Assembly (NCBI GenBank): GCA_902556425.1 | Contig: CACDWG010000001.1 | Location: 220,411 to 284,410, forward strand | DNA: 64,000 nucleotides | Direction: 5' to 3' | Origin: UBA4421 sp002704225 | GTDB taxonomy: Bacteria; Pseudomonadota; Gammaproteobacteria; Pseudomonadales; Azotimanducaceae | In this document: positions 36,487 to 45,569 of the stretch, piece after piece | Position numbering within the stretch: position 1 is the stretch's first letter | Layout of the letters: each line of letters opens with the position of its first letter | The notes under the pieces: model-generated | What the model saw: only the letters and a program-made list of their open reading frames with translations | The model's database searches: none | Told to the model about the DNA's origin: nothing | Program-made: the position numbers and the translations under genes

Positions 36487-37988
36487 TCCTGCGCGTCTTT
36501 CCTGCGTTGACGGATGAGTTGCTGTAATCGGTCTAGCTGGTGACGATCGAGCCTGTAGTTGCGCATCAGTAAAATGGGTATGAGGTAAAAGGCGGGCACC
36601 AGCAGGCCGTCGACCGCGCCAAGGCGAGTGACGACGTCTTCAGGCATCGATTCAGGGGTTGCGCCTGCGGGTAGGGCAATCACCCAATCGAGTAACAGGC
36701 CGCCGATGATTAGTCCGAGACCTGTTGTGCTTTTACCTGCTAATGACACGCCGGCTGAAAATGTGCCTTCTTGGCGCATCGAGGTGAGATGCTCTTGTTC
36801 ATCGACAATGTCGGCGATCATGGAGGCGAACATGATTAACACAAGCGATCCGCCGTAGGCCATGATGCTTGCGTGTACGATCAGCATGGGCAGCAGGCTT
36901 GGTGCGCCGTTTTCTGGCCAAACCTGCAAAAACCGCAGGCCGACTTTGAGCATGGCCATGACCATTAGCACTGACATGGCATAGATCATGATTTGATGCT
37001 TTTCATAGCGTTGCTGTAGGGGCCCGACGCTGACGAAGGCCAGGGCGGCGCCCAGAAGCGCGAAGCTGAACCAGCGGATGTCGTCGGGTCCAAACTGCCA
37101 GAAATACAGATTCATGTAGATATCAAATACTTGTCCTGTGCCGTTGATGGCAGCGCTTAGCAGGGTCGCCAAAAACAACAGACGAAAATTGCGGTTGTGT
37201 AGGGCGCTCAGGGTCTGCTGCAGTATGGACGCCAAGCGAACGGCTGGCAGGCTCTCCGTAGGCTGGGGTAGGTAGGGTATTTGGTTGAGTGTGCCTACGG
37301 TACTGACGGTCATCCAGCACATCATAAGAAGGCTCAGCAGCAGGCCAAAACCGGCGTAATGGCGTGGATCAAGCAAACCATTTGTGTGTTCGGGGCTGTT
37401 GGTGAACATGAGCGAATACATGCAAAAAATGAAGATCACTCCAACCAACCAGCCGAGTGCAATTCGGTAGGTCATGATGGTAGTTCGTTCTTCATAGTGC
37501 TCGGACAGCTCTGCCGCCAAGGCGGCGTAGGGTACCGAGAAGAGGGTAAACGACAACCGAGTGAGTACGGTGAAGGTGATCATCCACGCGGCAAGCAACG
37601 GTTGGCCGAGTCCTTCTGGCGGTTGGAAAAGCGCAAAGACCGACAGTCCGGTCGGCACGATCGAGGCCAGCATGAATGGGTGTCGTCTTCCCAGACGAGA
37701 ACGAAAATTATCCGATAGGCCGCCGACGAGTGGGTCAGAGACCGCGTCGATCACCAAGGACAGGAACAACGCGAAGGCAGCCACGGTGGCGGTTAGGCCC
37801 AAAATTTGCGAGTAGTAGAGTAACAGGAGTGTGCTGAAAGCCCAGTCTTTGTGTTGACCTGGAATGGTTCCAAACCCCTGAAGCAGTTTGATCCTGAGCG
37901 GTACGTTACCTTGACGTTGGCGCGACCTAACGAACAATATCTGCGTCTGGACGGAGTTAGGGTCTTGGCTTTGTGTTGGGGGCGTCAT
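36474..37988 (-). CDS. MelB-type (GPH family) cation-coupled symporter
   Basis: A 504-residue integral membrane protein with the GPH signature DAVSDPLVGGLSD followed by SRLGRRHPFM. It has a polar N-terminal extension of about 35 residues before the first membrane helix and about twelve hydrophobic spans. It is a homologue of the carrier at 2210-3670. The gene order gives no substrate clue. It converges on and overlaps coq4 by 13 bases. Start choice is uncertain; no strong ribosome site is seen. Confidence 0.83.
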   Translation of the reverse strand: MTPPTQSQDPNSVQTQILFVRSRQRQGNVPLRIKLLQGFGTIPGQHKDWAFSTLLLLYYSQILGLTATVAAFALFLSLVIDAVSDPLVGGLSDNFRSRLGRRHPFMLASIVPTGLSVFALFQPPEGLGQPLLAAWMITFTVLTRLSFTLFSVPYAALAAELSEHYEERTTIMTYRIALGWLVGVIFIFCMYSLMFTNSPEHTNGLLDPRHYAGFGLLLSLLMMCWMTVSTVGTLNQIPYLPQPTESLPAVRLASILQQTLSALHNRNFRLLFLATLLSAAINGTGQVFDIYMNLYFWQFGPDDIRWFSFALLGAALAFVSVGPLQQRYEKHQIMIYAMSVLMVMAMLKVGLRFLQVWPENGAPSLLPMLIVHASIMAYGGSLVLIMFASMIADIVDEQEHLTSMRQEGTFSAGVSLAGKSTTGLGLIIGGLLLDWVIALPAGATPESMPEDVVTRLGAVDGLLVPAFYLIPILLMRNYRLDRHQLDRLQQLIRQRRKDAQDQEA

Positions 37989-38148
37989 GGCGGGTCAGGA
38001 GCTTCCTTCTGTTCGCCCTAGTCTGCACAACATACGACACAGAGCGGTGGAGAGACCGGATTTGTACCGTATTTATGGATGTTAAAACAGTTTGACCAGA
38101 GGCAAAGGAGGTATACAGTGAAAGCACTAACGAACTTTTGGAGGACGC

Positions 38149-38379
38149 ATGGCTGACAATGTCGCCTTAGGCCCCCTCAATGCTGCGAATAATCAGCGTA
38201 TGGCGAGCGATAAGTCTCTTGCGATCAAGCAGGTTGAACAGTCTTTCGAAGCTGCCACTCAGCGCGCCAAAGACATTTCTATCGACTTGGGTGTGGAGGT
38301 GCTGATAAGCGATCGACCTCTGGCATCCGTGGATCCGACCTACGAAAACCTGGGAGCTGGGCCTCGTCGTAATGGATAA
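38149..38379 (+). CDS. Small protein of unknown function
   Basis: A 76-residue protein with a very good ribosome site (GGAGG six bases before the ATG). The sequence is Ala/Ser/Asp-rich, with a mid-protein helix (KQVEQSFEAATQRAKDISID) and no signal peptide or membrane segment. It has no known family by eye. It converges with selB, ending 39 bases from it. The ribosome site and coding-like composition support a real gene. Confidence 0.5.
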   Translation: MADNVALGPLNAANNQRMASDKSLAIKQVEQSFEAATQRAKDISIDLGVEVLISDRPLASVDPTYENLGAGPRRNG

Positions 38380-38418
38380 GCAGTAGTGAGCCGGACCTAG
38401 CGGGTCACAACCCTCCTC

Positions 38419-40269
38419 TCAACACTCATCAAACGGGCGTAAAATCACGCGGTCATTGCCCTGTCTTTTCGTGAATCCCCGTCCATCGAAATACTCCAAG
38501 ACCTCAATGGCAACATTTCTGCCGATGCCGGTCTGATCGCGAAACGCCTTTACCGTTATTGAGCCGTTGGCACTGCTGTCCGCCATGGATTGGACTGCAT
38601 CGGCCACCTCCAGCAGCCGCTGCGGTAAATAGAATCGGTGCGTTCCAATGTGTGTGAGCAGTCGCTCTTTTGCCAAGGCGAACATCTGCTTTTCCAAGCC
38701 GGCGAGCGGTCGGTTCAGCTGTTTGGCTAAATCGCCGGAACTGGGGGCTTGGATCTGGTCGAGCAATGGCTCCAGCTTTGCCCACAGCTCAGCCAGTTCG
38801 GGTGCCAGTGATGCTTTTTTGTTCGGCAGCAAGTAGTGGCCAGTTTTCTGCTCAATGTCGCCGCTTTTCAGTAAGGCGTTGAGTGTTGGTTGGCGCAGCG
38901 AGCGCGGTATGTTGACCAGCTCTTGTGCATGCAGTGCGGGCTGTCCTTGCAGCGTTTGTTTCGGTGGGGCGGCGGCTATCTCTCTCAGGCAGGTGTCTTT
39001 TAGGGTCTGCCACTGATTCTCGCTGACGACGACGTCATCAAGAGCCACCAGCTTTTGCTGTTGTTTGAGTGCATTCAAGCCTGCCTCTGGCACATTCCAG
39101 ATATGGCCAAACTCTTCCAAACGAAGCTCGCCAGCAGCCATAAGCTGGTCGAAGCTTTGCTCCATGGAGGGTACCGCATAGGCTGCGACCAAGGTTTGAT
39201 GTTCGACAGTGTTGCGTCTTCTCGCTTGCTCCGCGCGTACGTAAAGCACTTCGCCACCGCCGAGTGTGGCGTCCAGCGCCTGATCACGCAGCACGATGCG
39301 ATCGCCTCGGTAACAGGCCAAGGCGTCATCGCAGACAACTTCTGCCCAGACCTCGTCGTCGGGGGCGTCGGTAAATATGGCCAGCCGCCCAGTGCTGTGA
39401 CTGGTGGCGTGATAGACGTGTACTGGCATCCAGTGTTTCAAGCCCCTTGGGAAACTCGCGGCCTGATCCAGTCGGATGGTGACGGAACGATTGCCCGCGG
39501 CAGGTTTGGCGGTGATCCAGTCGCCGCGCTTAAGTTCATCCAATGACGTTCCCACCAGATTCAGCGCGCAGCGGTTACCCGAATATGCTCGGTCAGCGGT
39601 TTGGTCTTGTGCCCGAATGGAGCGTACCCGTAGGGTTTTGCCGCTGGGGAAATGCGTCACTTGTTGATCCACGGCGACAGCCCCGCAGTGCACGGTGCCG
39701 GTGACCACGACGCCGGCACCTTTGACCGTAAAAGCACGATCGACGGCCAATCGAAACGACGATTCGTCGATCAAGGTTTGCTCGGCAGCAGCAATCTCAT
39801 GCAAGTGATCATTGAGCGCTTGATATCCGGCCGAGCCTTGGGGACTGGTCTCGAAAAGGGGGGCGTCTTGCAGGAAGGTACCGCGCATCAGTGCCGCAAT
39901 TTCGTCGCGACACGTGCTGAGGCGCTGGCTGTCAACCAGATCGCACTTGGTCAGCGCGATGGTGCCTGTTGTGACGCCGAGTAGGGTCAGTATCTCCAGG
40001 TGCTCGGCGGTTTGCGGCATTGGCCCATCGTCAGCGGCGATGACCAGTAAGGCGTGCTGGTGTGAGGCTACACCGGCAACCATGTTGTGAATAAACTTTT
40101 GGTGTCCGGGTACGTCAACGAAACCGAGGTGTTCGGTGTAGGCAAAGCCTAAGTCGATGGTCAGGCCGCGGGCTTTTTCTTCGGCTAGCCGGTCTGTGTC
40201 GACGCCGGTAAGAGCGCGCACCAATGAGGTTTTGCCATGGTCTACGTGGCCTGCCAAGGTGATGATCAT
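38419..40269 (-). CDS. selB: Selenocysteine-specific translation elongation factor SelB
   Basis: A 616-residue SelB. The GTPase domain carries GHVDHGKTSL (G1), the DVPGH G3 motif and TKCD (G4). EF-Tu-like beta-barrel domains follow, then C-terminal winged-helix repeats that bind the SECIS hairpin (ending VIEVLEYFDGRGF-like). It delivers Sec-tRNA-Sec to UGA codons in selenoprotein mRNAs. It lies four bases downstream of selA on the same strand, so the two form an operon, as is standard. Length is typical. Confidence 0.97.
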   Translation of the reverse strand: MIITLAGHVDHGKTSLVRALTGVDTDRLAEEKARGLTIDLGFAYTEHLGFVDVPGHQKFIHNMVAGVASHQHALLVIAADDGPMPQTAEHLEILTLLGVTTGTIALTKCDLVDSQRLSTCRDEIAALMRGTFLQDAPLFETSPQGSAGYQALNDHLHEIAAAEQTLIDESSFRLAVDRAFTVKGAGVVVTGTVHCGAVAVDQQVTHFPSGKTLRVRSIRAQDQTADRAYSGNRCALNLVGTSLDELKRGDWITAKPAAGNRSVTIRLDQAASFPRGLKHWMPVHVYHATSHSTGRLAIFTDAPDDEVWAEVVCDDALACYRGDRIVLRDQALDATLGGGEVLYVRAEQARRRNTVEHQTLVAAYAVPSMEQSFDQLMAAGELRLEEFGHIWNVPEAGLNALKQQQKLVALDDVVVSENQWQTLKDTCLREIAAAPPKQTLQGQPALHAQELVNIPRSLRQPTLNALLKSGDIEQKTGHYLLPNKKASLAPELAELWAKLEPLLDQIQAPSSGDLAKQLNRPLAGLEKQMFALAKERLLTHIGTHRFYLPQRLLEVADAVQSMADSSANGSITVKAFRDQTGIGRNVAIEVLEYFDGRGFTKRQGNDRVILRPFDEC

Positions 40270-40273
40270 GACG

Positions 40274-41632
40274 TCATACAGTTCCTAGTTCGACGCGTTG
40301 CAACGCGTTAATCAATTCTGGCATCGGCTCCGCGCCGCGCATATCCAAGAGCACCTGATCGTCTTTGATGCGACCGACAATGGGTGGCTGCGCGGTTCTC
40401 AGCCCATCGACCAGTTTTTGTGCGCTCAATGAACGGTGCGTCAAAGTGATCGCAATGCTGGGGATGGTCTGATCGGGTAATGCACCGCTGCCTATCTGCG
40501 CTTGGCTGTTTACGATCTCGCCTGTCAGACCGGCGGGTAGGTGTGCAATAAGGGCCTCCGCTCGGGCGACCAAAGTGTCGGGAGTCAACGTCAGTGTCTT
40601 AAGCAGCGGCAAATGATCCGGCAGCACCGCAGGGTCGTTGTATAGCTTGAGGGTGGCGTTGAGGATGGCAAGGGTAACCTTGTCCACTCGCAGCGCGCGT
40701 TTCATGGGGTTCTTGCGTATTTGTTCGATCAACGTTTTTTTGCCTGCAATGATCCCGCACTGCACTGCGCCCAATAGCTTGTCTCCGCTGAAGGTGACGA
40801 GGTCAATCCCTTGCTCCAGCACACTTTGAGGCGTCGGCTCTTTCGGCAGGCCCCAGTGACTTAAGTCCACCAAGCTGCCGCTGCCCAGGTCGACGCAGCT
40901 GGGAATGTTATGGGCGCCCGCGAGGTTTGCCAGTTCCGGCGCTTCGACGGATTCGGTGAATCCCTCGATATGATAGTTACTGGGATGAATTTTCAGCAGC
41001 ATGGAGGCACGCTCAATCACCACAGCGAAATCGTCGAGGCGGGTTCGATTGGTGGTGCCGACTTCTAATAAACGACAGCCCGCGCGGCTCATCAGTTCCG
41101 GCAGGCGAAAGCTGCCGCCGATTTCGACCAGTTCGCCGCGCGATACGGGTACTTCTGCGTTCAAACCGAATGTGTTGAGCACGAGCATCAGTGCGGCGGC
41201 GTTATTGTTGACGATGGTGACGGCCTCGCAGCGCATTAGCTCGCATAGCCGCTCTTCGACCACCGTGTCTCGCTGGCCGCGAGCGCCCTTGACCAAGTCG
41301 TATTCCAGATTCATTGGGCGCGTGACCAAGGGCTCTATTGCTCGCCATAGGTCCTGACTGAGTAGGGCGCGGCCTAAATTCGTGTGGATCACCGTACCGG
41401 TTAGATTGAAGACCGGAACGTAATCGGTCTTCACCAGCGTTTTTTCAAGTTCTTTTGAGTATCCAGATGGATCTGTCGCCCAGTCAGGCACGCTCCGTTC
41501 CTGACGCATGGCGTTTTGCAGGTCGCGTAAATGGTCCTTAACCACTTGCGCCCCATGAATGTGGATCATCGGAGCGATGGCGTCACTTTGCATCAGTGTT
41601 TCGATGGCTGGCAGGTCGCGAAGTGTTGGCAT
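40274..41632 (-). CDS. selA: L-seryl-tRNA(Sec) selenium transferase
   Basis: A 452-residue PLP enzyme. The PLP-binding lysine is in TFSGDKLLGAVQ, with the family's NLTGTVIHTNLGRA near the N-terminal core and NNNAAALMLVL. It converts Ser-tRNA-Sec to Sec-tRNA-Sec using selenophosphate. The start at 41632 is favoured by AGGA six bases upstream, and the frame runs 72 bases further. It is followed by selB after four bases. SelD, which makes selenophosphate, is not in the window. Confidence 0.97.
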   Translation of the reverse strand: MPTLRDLPAIETLMQSDAIAPMIHIHGAQVVKDHLRDLQNAMRQERSVPDWATDPSGYSKELEKTLVKTDYVPVFNLTGTVIHTNLGRALLSQDLWRAIEPLVTRPMNLEYDLVKGARGQRDTVVEERLCELMRCEAVTIVNNNAAALMLVLNTFGLNAEVPVSRGELVEIGGSFRLPELMSRAGCRLLEVGTTNRTRLDDFAVVIERASMLLKIHPSNYHIEGFTESVEAPELANLAGAHNIPSCVDLGSGSLVDLSHWGLPKEPTPQSVLEQGIDLVTFSGDKLLGAVQCGIIAGKKTLIEQIRKNPMKRALRVDKVTLAILNATLKLYNDPAVLPDHLPLLKTLTLTPDTLVARAEALIAHLPAGLTGEIVNSQAQIGSGALPDQTIPSIAITLTHRSLSAQKLVDGLRTAQPPIVGRIKDDQVLLDMRGAEPMPELINALQRVELGTV

Positions 41633-41868
41633 GAGGTTCCTGATTTTGAGTCGCTCTAACATACTGTGCCGTGCACACAGGCACAGGAGCAGTGTTATAG
41701 CCAAGGGTTGCGCAGGTTGCGAGAGAAAAATTTCTGGGGTGAGTCTCCGGCGCTGGAAGAAGATTTGTTCGCAGTAAGCTTTGTGCTCTCACGAGTTCTC
41801 TTGGCATCATAGCGCGAGGCACTGGCCTGCTTACGCATTTTGCTGAAATAACCATTGAGAGAAAAATC

Positions 41869-42759
41869 ATGTCAGAACAAATCGGTCGCGTTGCTTTCAT
41901 TGGACTTGGGGTTATGGGGTATCCCATGGCGGGACATTTGGCGAAGCGCGCCAGTTCGGTCACGGTATTTAATCGCAATACCGCCAAAGCCACTCAATGG
42001 TTGGAGGAGCACCAAGATAACGCTGCGCAATGCGGGATTGCCCTGACCCCCATGGACGCTGCCGCTGCGGCAGATGTGGTGTTTGTTTGCGTCGGCAATG
42101 ACGATGATGTCGCGCAAGTGGTGCTGGACGATAAGGGAGCCTTGGCGGGCATGGCATCGGGTTCCTTACTGGTAGACCACACGACTGCTTCAAAAGCGTT
42201 GGCGGAGCGGGTGGGTTTGGCCTGCGCTGCGCAATCGGTTGGCTTTTTGGACGCACCGGTGTCGGGTGGCCAGGCCGGTGCTGAAAATGGGGCGCTGACG
42301 GTGATGGTCGGCGGAGGCGACGCAGATTATCAGCGTGCAGGCCCTTATTTTGATTGCTTCGCCAAGAAGCACGCCCTCATGGGTGAGGTCGGTGCTGGCC
42401 AACTCACGAAAATGGTTAATCAGATTTGTATCGCCGGCATTCTGCAGGGGCTAAGTGAAGGGGTTCATTTTGCCCAGCGGGCAGGCTTAGATGTGGACGC
42501 AGTGGTCGACGTGATCTCTCAAGGTGCGGCCCAGAGCTGGCAGATGAACAACAGAGCGCAAACAATGGCTCGGGATGAGTACGAATTTGGCTTTGCGGTG
42601 GACTGGATGCGGAAGGATTTAAATATCGCACTGGATACGGCGAAGCAGCTTGAGGCTCGATTGCCGTTAACGGCACTGGTAGATCAGTTTTACGGGGATG
42701 TGCAAACCTTGGGTGGTGGGCGCTGGGATACGTCCAGTTTGCTTAAGCGTTTGAGGTAG
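41869..42759 (+). CDS. NAD(P)-dependent beta-hydroxyacid dehydrogenase (3-hydroxyisobutyrate dehydrogenase type)
   Basis: A 296-residue member of the 6-phosphogluconate / 3-hydroxyisobutyrate dehydrogenase superfamily. The cofactor motif is GLGVMGYPMAGHLA, the substrate-binding segment is DAPVSGGQAGAENG, and the catalytic lysine is in GQLTKMVNQ. It oxidises beta-hydroxyacids such as 3-hydroxyisobutyrate, tartronate semialdehyde (as a reductase) or related compounds. The reaction cannot be fixed by eye. It is divergent from selA and followed by a hairpin shared with gltA. Confidence 0.88.
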   Translation: MSEQIGRVAFIGLGVMGYPMAGHLAKRASSVTVFNRNTAKATQWLEEHQDNAAQCGIALTPMDAAAAADVVFVCVGNDDDVAQVVLDDKGALAGMASGSLLVDHTTASKALAERVGLACAAQSVGFLDAPVSGGQAGAENGALTVMVGGGDADYQRAGPYFDCFAKKHALMGEVGAGQLTKMVNQICIAGILQGLSEGVHFAQRAGLDVDAVVDVISQGAAQSWQMNNRAQTMARDEYEFGFAVDWMRKDLNIALDTAKQLEARLPLTALVDQFYGDVQTLGGGRWDTSSLLKRLR

Positions 42760-42772
42760 GTCTTGTCTCGAT

Positions 42773-42802
42773 CTTCCAGCACGGCCTGTTGCGTGCTGGA
42801 AG
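42773..42802. terminator. Bidirectional hairpin between dehydrogenase gene and gltA
   Basis: CTTCCAGCACG and CGTGCTGGAAG form an 11-base perfect stem around an eight-base loop between two convergent genes. It has weak T-runs but a strong stem and the right position. Confidence 0.65.
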
Positions 42803-42818
42803 AGGGTTCTTGCTGTCT

Positions 42819-44117
42819 CTATCGCTCAGCCACGTCAACAAAATCTCTTTTCGTATTGCCCGTGTAAAGCTGTCGAGGGCGGCCGATTTTGTAACTGCTG
42901 CCGATCATCTCGCACCAGTGCGCGATCCAGCCGGGTGTGCGACCGGTTGCAAAGATGACGGTGAACATTTCAACCGGAATGCCAATGGCTTTCAGAATAA
43001 TGCCGGAATAGAAGTCCACGTTTGGATACAGCTTTTTCTCAACAAAGTACTCGTCTTCCAGCGCAATGCGTTCGAGTTCTCGCGCCATTGCCAGCACGGG
43101 ATCGTCTTGCACACCAAGCTCTTCCAATACTTCGTGACAGGTTTGTTGCATGACTTTGGCGCGTGGGTCGTAGTTTTTATACACCCGGTGACCAAAGCCC
43201 ATAATGCGGAAGGGATCGTTCTTGTCCTTGGCGCGGCGCACGTATTCGGGAATGTTCTCGACGCTGCCAATTTCGTCCAGCATGGTGAGGACGGCTTCGT
43301 TGGCGCCCCCATGGGACGGTCCCCACAGTGCGGCGATGCCCGCGGCGATGCTGGCAAATGGGTTTGCTCCAGTGGATCCCGCCAGTCGCACAGTGGATGT
43401 TGAGGCATTTTGCTCATGATCCGCGTGCAGTAGGAAAATTCTGTCCATTGCCTTTGCAAGGGTTGGGCTAACGTTGTATTCCTCACAGGGTGTGGCGAAC
43501 ATCATGTGCAAGAAGTTCTCGGCATAACCCATGTCATTGCGCGGATAGATGAAGGGTTGACCTTGGGCGTGCTTGTAGCTCATGGCTGCCAGAGTTGGCA
43601 TCTTTGCGATGAGCCGGTGTGCCGTAATCATACGATGCTGCGGATTATCGATGTCCGTCGAGTCATGGTAGAACGCCGACAGGGCGCCTACAACGCCGCA
43701 CATGATGGCCATGGGGTGCGCGTCGGGGCTGAAGCCCTTGAAAAAGCTGCGCAGTTGCTCGTTCACCATGGTGTGGTTTTTGATCGTGTCGACGAATTCG
43801 GTTTTCGCCGCTGCGTCGGGTAGTTCACCGTTGAGCAGTAAGTAGCACAGCTCGAGATAATCAGACTTGTCTGCCAGTTGCTCGATGGGGTAACCACGGT
43901 GTAGCAGAGTGCCTTCGTCGCCATCAATGTAGGTAATGCCCGATTCGCAAGCAGCAGTGGAAACGAAGCCAGGGTCGTACGTGAAGTGTCCTTTGCTCGT
44001 GAGCTTGCCAACGTCGATGACATCCGGTCCTAGATTGCCAGAGTAAATGGGTAGCTCGATGGGCTCTTCTACCCCTGGAATTTTCAACTCAGCAGGTTGT
44101 GTTGTTTGTTCGGACAT
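42819..44117 (-). CDS. gltA: Citrate synthase (type II, hexameric form)
   Basis: A 432-residue citrate synthase, matching the length of NADH-regulated Gram-negative enzymes. Active-site histidines are in GPSHGGANEAVL and GFGHRVYKNYDPRA, and HADHEQNASTSTVRL and the C-terminal FATGRTPGWIAHW are also present. It condenses acetyl-CoA with oxaloacetate, the entry step of the TCA cycle. It is transcribed away from the sdh-suc operon on the other side of a 682-base spacer, as in Pseudomonas. A GGGGAAAG ribosome site precedes the ATG. Confidence 0.97.
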   Translation of the reverse strand: MSEQTTQPAELKIPGVEEPIELPIYSGNLGPDVIDVGKLTSKGHFTYDPGFVSTAACESGITYIDGDEGTLLHRGYPIEQLADKSDYLELCYLLLNGELPDAAAKTEFVDTIKNHTMVNEQLRSFFKGFSPDAHPMAIMCGVVGALSAFYHDSTDIDNPQHRMITAHRLIAKMPTLAAMSYKHAQGQPFIYPRNDMGYAENFLHMMFATPCEEYNVSPTLAKAMDRIFLLHADHEQNASTSTVRLAGSTGANPFASIAAGIAALWGPSHGGANEAVLTMLDEIGSVENIPEYVRRAKDKNDPFRIMGFGHRVYKNYDPRAKVMQQTCHEVLEELGVQDDPVLAMARELERIALEDEYFVEKKLYPNVDFYSGIILKAIGIPVEMFTVIFATGRTPGWIAHWCEMIGSSYKIGRPRQLYTGNTKRDFVDVAER

Positions 44118-44799
44118 TGTCTTTCCCCAGTTCTACTGTCTTTACCCGCGCAAATTTTGCTCGACGAAAACAGCCCTTTATTTGACGGCATTTCACTGTT
44201 CCGTTGTGAGATGACGACCCAATTTACAAGTGGGTAGACATCTACGGGCAGTTCAAACGCCAAGATGTATTCTGCGTGATTCTTATTAGGTTGCTCTAAA
44301 CCGCTCAACCCCACATTTAGAAGTGCCTTGTCATAGGCCGGGTACGCTTCCGCAGTGTGCTCGCCAACTTATTGTCAGATCACGAGCCAAGCGCCAGTAT
44401 CATTGACGAAAGTCAGCGGTATTTCCAGCATTGTCGGTATTTTTGATAACCATAGGTTGGTATTCGCCGTCTTGGGACTGCCTTTTGTTTCTTGTCGGTC
44501 GAGGCTTTGGGCTACATGGGGCGCTCCAAATTGCAGGGATTTGAGGTACTTTAAGTAGGCGTTGCCAACGCTTCCTCGGCGGGATCAATGATTCAATATG
44601 GCCGGGCGGCGGGGCGAGTGCTCAGCGGGCAAGGGGCCGAAGTAAAAGTTTCAGGGGATCGTTCTTGGCTTTAACGCTCATGGCGACTAAAATGCCCGCG
44701 CCTGAGATCACCCAATGTCGTCGTGGCCGGGCGCAAAACGATATCGACGCATTGGGCATCTAAGACGCACCTGATTTTCATCACATGTAGGATTTGGCC
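44118..44799. other. Divergent regulatory spacer between gltA and sdhC
   Basis: 682 bases between two divergent core operons. No gene is convincing; short frames at 44671-44877 (minus) and 44355-44558 (plus) lack ribosome sites. Promoters of both units must lie here. I saw no clear -35/-10 or repressor site. Confidence 0.5.
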
Positions 44800-45174
44800 A
44801 TGAAGACAGACAGACCTGTCAATTTGAACTTGCTCGCCTTCAGTTTCCCGTTGGCAGCTCTTGTTTCCATTACGCACCGAGTCACAGGCGTCATTTTGTT
44901 CGTGGGTGTGGCCTTTGCACTCTATGCGCTCGACATGGCTTTGGCGTCACCCGAGGGTTTTGCTGCGGCGCAACAACTCATTGCCGAGCCGTTGGGTAAG
45001 TTTATTTTGCTTGGCCTAATCGCGGCCCTCGAGTTTCATATTTTGGCTGGACTAAAACACATTTTAATGGACTTTCATCTGGGCGATTCTGTCGCCGCTG
45101 CCCGACGCGGGTCGGTGATCGTCATCGTTCTCACCATCATTTCGACAGGATTCATCGGAGCAATCTTATGGTAA
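44800..45174 (+). CDS. sdhC: Succinate dehydrogenase cytochrome b556 subunit
   Basis: A 124-residue membrane anchor starting at ATG 44800 with AGGA upstream. It has three hydrophobic spans, the SITHRVTGVILF region with the heme/quinone-region Ser-x-x-His-Arg, and the LEFHILAGLKHILMDF segment with the expected axial histidines. With SdhD it anchors SdhAB in the inner membrane and passes electrons to ubiquinone. It overlaps sdhD by seven bases. Confidence 0.93.
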   Translation: MKTDRPVNLNLLAFSFPLAALVSITHRVTGVILFVGVAFALYALDMALASPEGFAAAQQLIAEPLGKFILLGLIAALEFHILAGLKHILMDFHLGDSVAAARRGSVIVIVLTIISTGFIGAILW

Positions 45175-45545
45175 AGCAGGTTTCTCAAGTAATGGCTCTG
45201 TCCAATAGTGGTCTATCAGATTGGGTTGTGCAGCGTTCAACGGCGGTTATTCTTACTGTGTACTTTGGATGGGTGATGGCCTTTTTCCTTTTCACCCAGA
45301 ATATCGACTTTGCAGCGCTGACTGCCTTCTTCGGGTCTCCAGCAATGAAGATCGCCGGCACATTGGCTGTTCTTTCGACAGTAGCGCACGCGTGGATTGG
45401 TCTCTGGACCATTGGTACAGACTATTTACGGCCTGCGCATGTTGGGCAGTACGCCACATCCATTCGCTTTGCTTACCAAGCGGTGTGTTTGCTGGTGTTG
45501 TTTGTTTACCTCGTGTGGGCAACGCGCTTGGTCTGGCAATTTTAA
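45168..45545 (+). CDS. sdhD: Succinate dehydrogenase hydrophobic membrane anchor subunit
   Basis: A 125-residue protein with three membrane spans. SDWVVQRSTAVILTVY carries the conserved Arg-Ser of the quinone site, and AHAWIGLWTIGTDYLRP carries the Tyr/Asp pair typical of SdhD. It overlaps sdhC by seven bases and is followed by sdhA after 24 bases. It forms the quinone-reducing part of complex II. Confidence 0.93.
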   Translation: MVKQVSQVMALSNSGLSDWVVQRSTAVILTVYFGWVMAFFLFTQNIDFAALTAFFGSPAMKIAGTLAVLSTVAHAWIGLWTIGTDYLRPAHVGQYATSIRFAYQAVCLLVLFVYLVWATRLVWQF

Positions 45546-45569
45546 GAATTCATCTTTAGGAAGTAACTC

